NCBI GenBank assembly: GCA_033720735.1
Contig: JAWWBX010000026.1
Location: 1 to 24,573 of the forward strand
Origin: B8-G4 sp033720735
GTDB taxonomy: Bacteria > Bacteroidota > Bacteroidia > Chitinophagales > Saprospiraceae
DNA: 24,573 nt
Reading direction: 5' to 3'
Notes under the pieces: generated by a model
The model's database searches: none
What the model saw: only the letters and a program-made list of their open reading frames with translations
Told to the model about the DNA's origin: nothing
Translations under genes and position numbers: made by a program
In this document: piece by piece, positions 24,001-24,573 of the stretch
How positions within the stretch are numbered: position 1 is the stretch's first letter
Layout of the letters: each line of letters begins with the position of its first letter

Positions 24001-24573
24001 CCATCATCAACAATATCCTCTGGAACGGCGGCGACGAGATCACGGGTAGCGCTGACAATCCCGTGGTGACCGACAACATTGTACAGGGAGGTTATAGCGG
24101 CAATGGCACGGTGGCGGATATCATTGATTCCGATCCACTCTTTGTTGACGCCGGCGCCGGCGACTTCACGCTCACCGGCTGTTCGCCCGCGATCGATGTT
24201 GGCGATAACAGCGCGATTCCACAGGATGCCGGTGACGTGGACGAGGACAACAATACCACCGAGCAAATAGATATCGATCTGGCAACCAATCCGCGCATTG
24301 TCGGGGTGAATGTGGACCTCGGCGCTTATGAAGCCGATGGCTCCACGCCTGCACTCGACATCACCATGGACAGTACGGTGATCAGTTGCGCCGGTGCCTG
24401 CGACGGGACGGCGAGTGTCTCGGTGATCGACGGCACCCCATCATACTCCTACCTGTGGTCCAATAATGCGACGAGCGATGTGATCTCCAACCTGTGTGCA
24501 GGGACATATTCCGTCACTGTCATGGATGGGGGGCTGTGCACCAAGATCGATTCAGTCCAGTTGAGCGATCCTC
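21087..24573 (+). CDS. Giant surface protein: tandem GGA/beta-helix repeats plus SprB-like repeat (3' partial)
   Basis: The frame runs open from ATG 21087 (or 21099) to the window end, at least 1162 residues. A signal peptide (from MRTLPSC, hydrophobic GVVGILLCILL, cut near GYSQ) precedes VYVD. Two long copies follow, each with D-G-SWTDAY, LYGGF-GTE, SGDIG, then many parallel-helix turns of the type C-F-GN-A-GGAI, and a closing LDEDNNTT, LGAYE segment. This layout is that of right-handed beta-helix, choice-of-anchor-Q-like surface proteins. From about 24354 a SprB-type repeat starts (CAGACDGTASVSV, YSYLW, LCAGTYSVTVMDGG), known from gliding adhesins. A type IX sorting domain would be expected beyond the window. 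No enzyme motif was recognised. The frame is uninterrupted. Confidence 0.88.
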   Translation, partial: MNAVMRTLPSCARRAGVVGILLCILLHTGYSQVYVDINATGANDGTSWTDAYTDLNVALTNTTNDDLWIAAGVYKRVNCNPCSASDREQAFLLKNNVALYGGFNGTETDLSQRDFVGNPTILSGDIGVPGDSTDNAYRVVIAENVDATAILDGLIIEEGNADGSFGFSAGGGILLDANPGGIANPIIRNCTIRNNYAGGGGGLAIDCVLGGTCTALIEDCTFTGNTASLGVVSTGAAIFMQGNSGATIAPTIRACLFAGNFVDNDGGAISMTPTGNGTILDPLIDSCTFVGNEATDRGGAIWMRMSSQGTMLGVIKNCVFSNNISGGQGGAIYHRSSFDNVASTHIISCTFENNQATGTSAFNDGDAGAVYLRGSQDGSNMSTVANCLFVGNSAVGDGGAIYNDANIFAPGTCNPQIINNTFVNNSAGGNGNAIFNNEADGTIANCILWNGGDEIADTAPSTSTGTVTNCVIDGGYTNANATVQNIKDANPGFVDEAGGDYRLAPCAPAVDFGVNGLVPADVADLDEDNNTTETLPIDLLQQLRIADGAVDCGAYEYNGDPVFLGVIFVDADASGLNNGSSWTDAYTNIKTALKSNCSGVQVWVAEGTYYPTVTTDREAAFYLENGIELYGGFDGTESDLSERDIAAHPTILSGDIGIPGDSTDNTYRVVIAENVDATAVLDGFIIEEGNADGSFGFSAGGGMLLDANPGGIANPTVRNCTIRNNYAGGGGGVAIDCVLGGVSTALFQNCTFTGNTASMGVVSTGAAMFMQGNSGAMIAPVIKGCLFVNNLVNNDGGAISMTPTGNGTVLDPLIDSCTFIGNVATDRGGAIWMRMSSQGSMLGVIKRCVFTNNTSGGEGGAIYHRSSFDNVASTQIVNCIFTSNTADGTSPFNNGDGGAVFLRGSQDGTNNSVLVNCLFEGNSAVGDGGAVYVSANVFAPGVCAPAIINNTLVNNTAGGAGNGIYNFESTPSIINNILWNGGDEITGSADNPVVTDNIVQGGYSGNGTVADIIDSDPLFVDAGAGDFTLTGCSPAIDVGDNSAIPQDAGDVDEDNNTTEQIDIDLATNPRIVGVNVDLGAYEADGSTPALDITMDSTVISCAGACDGTASVSVIDGTPSYSYLWSNNATSDVISNLCAGTYSVTVMDGGLCTKIDSVQLSDP
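21183..22772 (+). repeat. Tandem copy 1 of the beta-helix unit
   Basis: Encodes about 530 residues from VYVDINATGAND to the GAYEYNG closing segment. It aligns without large gaps to copy 2, with an offset of 1602 nt at its start and 1590 nt from about 21561 on, so one four-codon gap lies between. By eye about four in five residues agree in the core, while many codons differ only at the third base. Confidence 0.85.
22785..24345 (+). repeat. Tandem copy 2 of the beta-helix unit
   Basis: Encodes the second unit from IFVDADASGLNN to LGAYEADG. It keeps the landmarks of copy 1 in the same order (SGDIGIPGDSTDN, EEGNADGSFGFSAGGG, GGAIWMRMSSQG, YHRSSFDNVAST, LWNGGDEI). The differences are spread over its whole length, which argues against a recent or assembly-made duplication. 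Confidence 0.85.

Noticed and set aside
1..24573. tRNA, rRNA, CRISPR arrays, insertion sequences, phage or defence genes.
   Set aside because: No T-loop signatures, short spaced repeats, transposase motifs, terminal inverted repeats or defence-type domains were found by reading; the only long repeat is inside the terminal surface protein.

Overview
The window looks like a chromosomal segment of a Bacteroidota, most likely a Saprospiria-like (Lewinella/Saprospiraceae type) gliding or surface-associated marine or environmental bacterium. The evidence is a type B gliding-motility (CHU_C-like) C-terminal sorting domain, a huge surface protein with pectate-lyase-like 'GGA' repeats followed by a SprB-type repeat, PorT-like outer-membrane barrels, a bacillithiol gene (bshC), the yajC-ybbR pair, and a textbook Bacteroidota promoter (TTG, 19 nt, TATCTTTG) in front of yajC. 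This placement is inference from gene families; no rRNA or marker phylogeny could be done.

Layout. Positions 1-2192 hold the 3' part of a large secreted Ig/PKD-repeat protein. It runs tail-to-tail into a leftward yajC-ybbR pair (3470-2189). Then come a rightward shikimate kinase (aroK), a leftward membrane-anchored subtilase, rightward trxB, leftward dnaG, a structured intergenic region with a strong rightward terminator (8725-8974), and leftward dapB and yebC. Next are rightward accD and leftward bshC, then two leftward outer-membrane barrels. A rightward cluster engB-acyltransferase-exonuclease follows, with a terminator about 200 nt beyond it. A rightward overlapping mnmH-selD pair comes next, then leftward coaX. 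The window ends inside a rightward, at least 1162-residue surface protein made of two long tandem copies plus the start of a SprB-like repeat.

How it works together. Most genes are housekeeping: protein export (YajC), aromatic and lysine/peptidoglycan precursors (AroK, DapB), thiol redox (TrxB, BshC), replication (DnaG), fatty acid and phospholipid synthesis (AccD, the acyltransferase), ribosome assembly (EngB) and CoA (CoaX). mnmH and selD form a complete selenophosphate-to-tRNA selenouridine module. The two ends of the window carry T9SS-style surface proteins.

Genomic style. Genes alternate strands in short units, and four of five tail-to-tail junctions have zero or negative spacing (two share a CTAG that holds both stop codons). 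No defence system, mobile element, CRISPR array, tRNA or rRNA was found. The least explained items are the four-hairpin intergenic region upstream of dnaG, the polytopic membrane subtilase, and the ancient tandem duplication inside the terminal surface protein.
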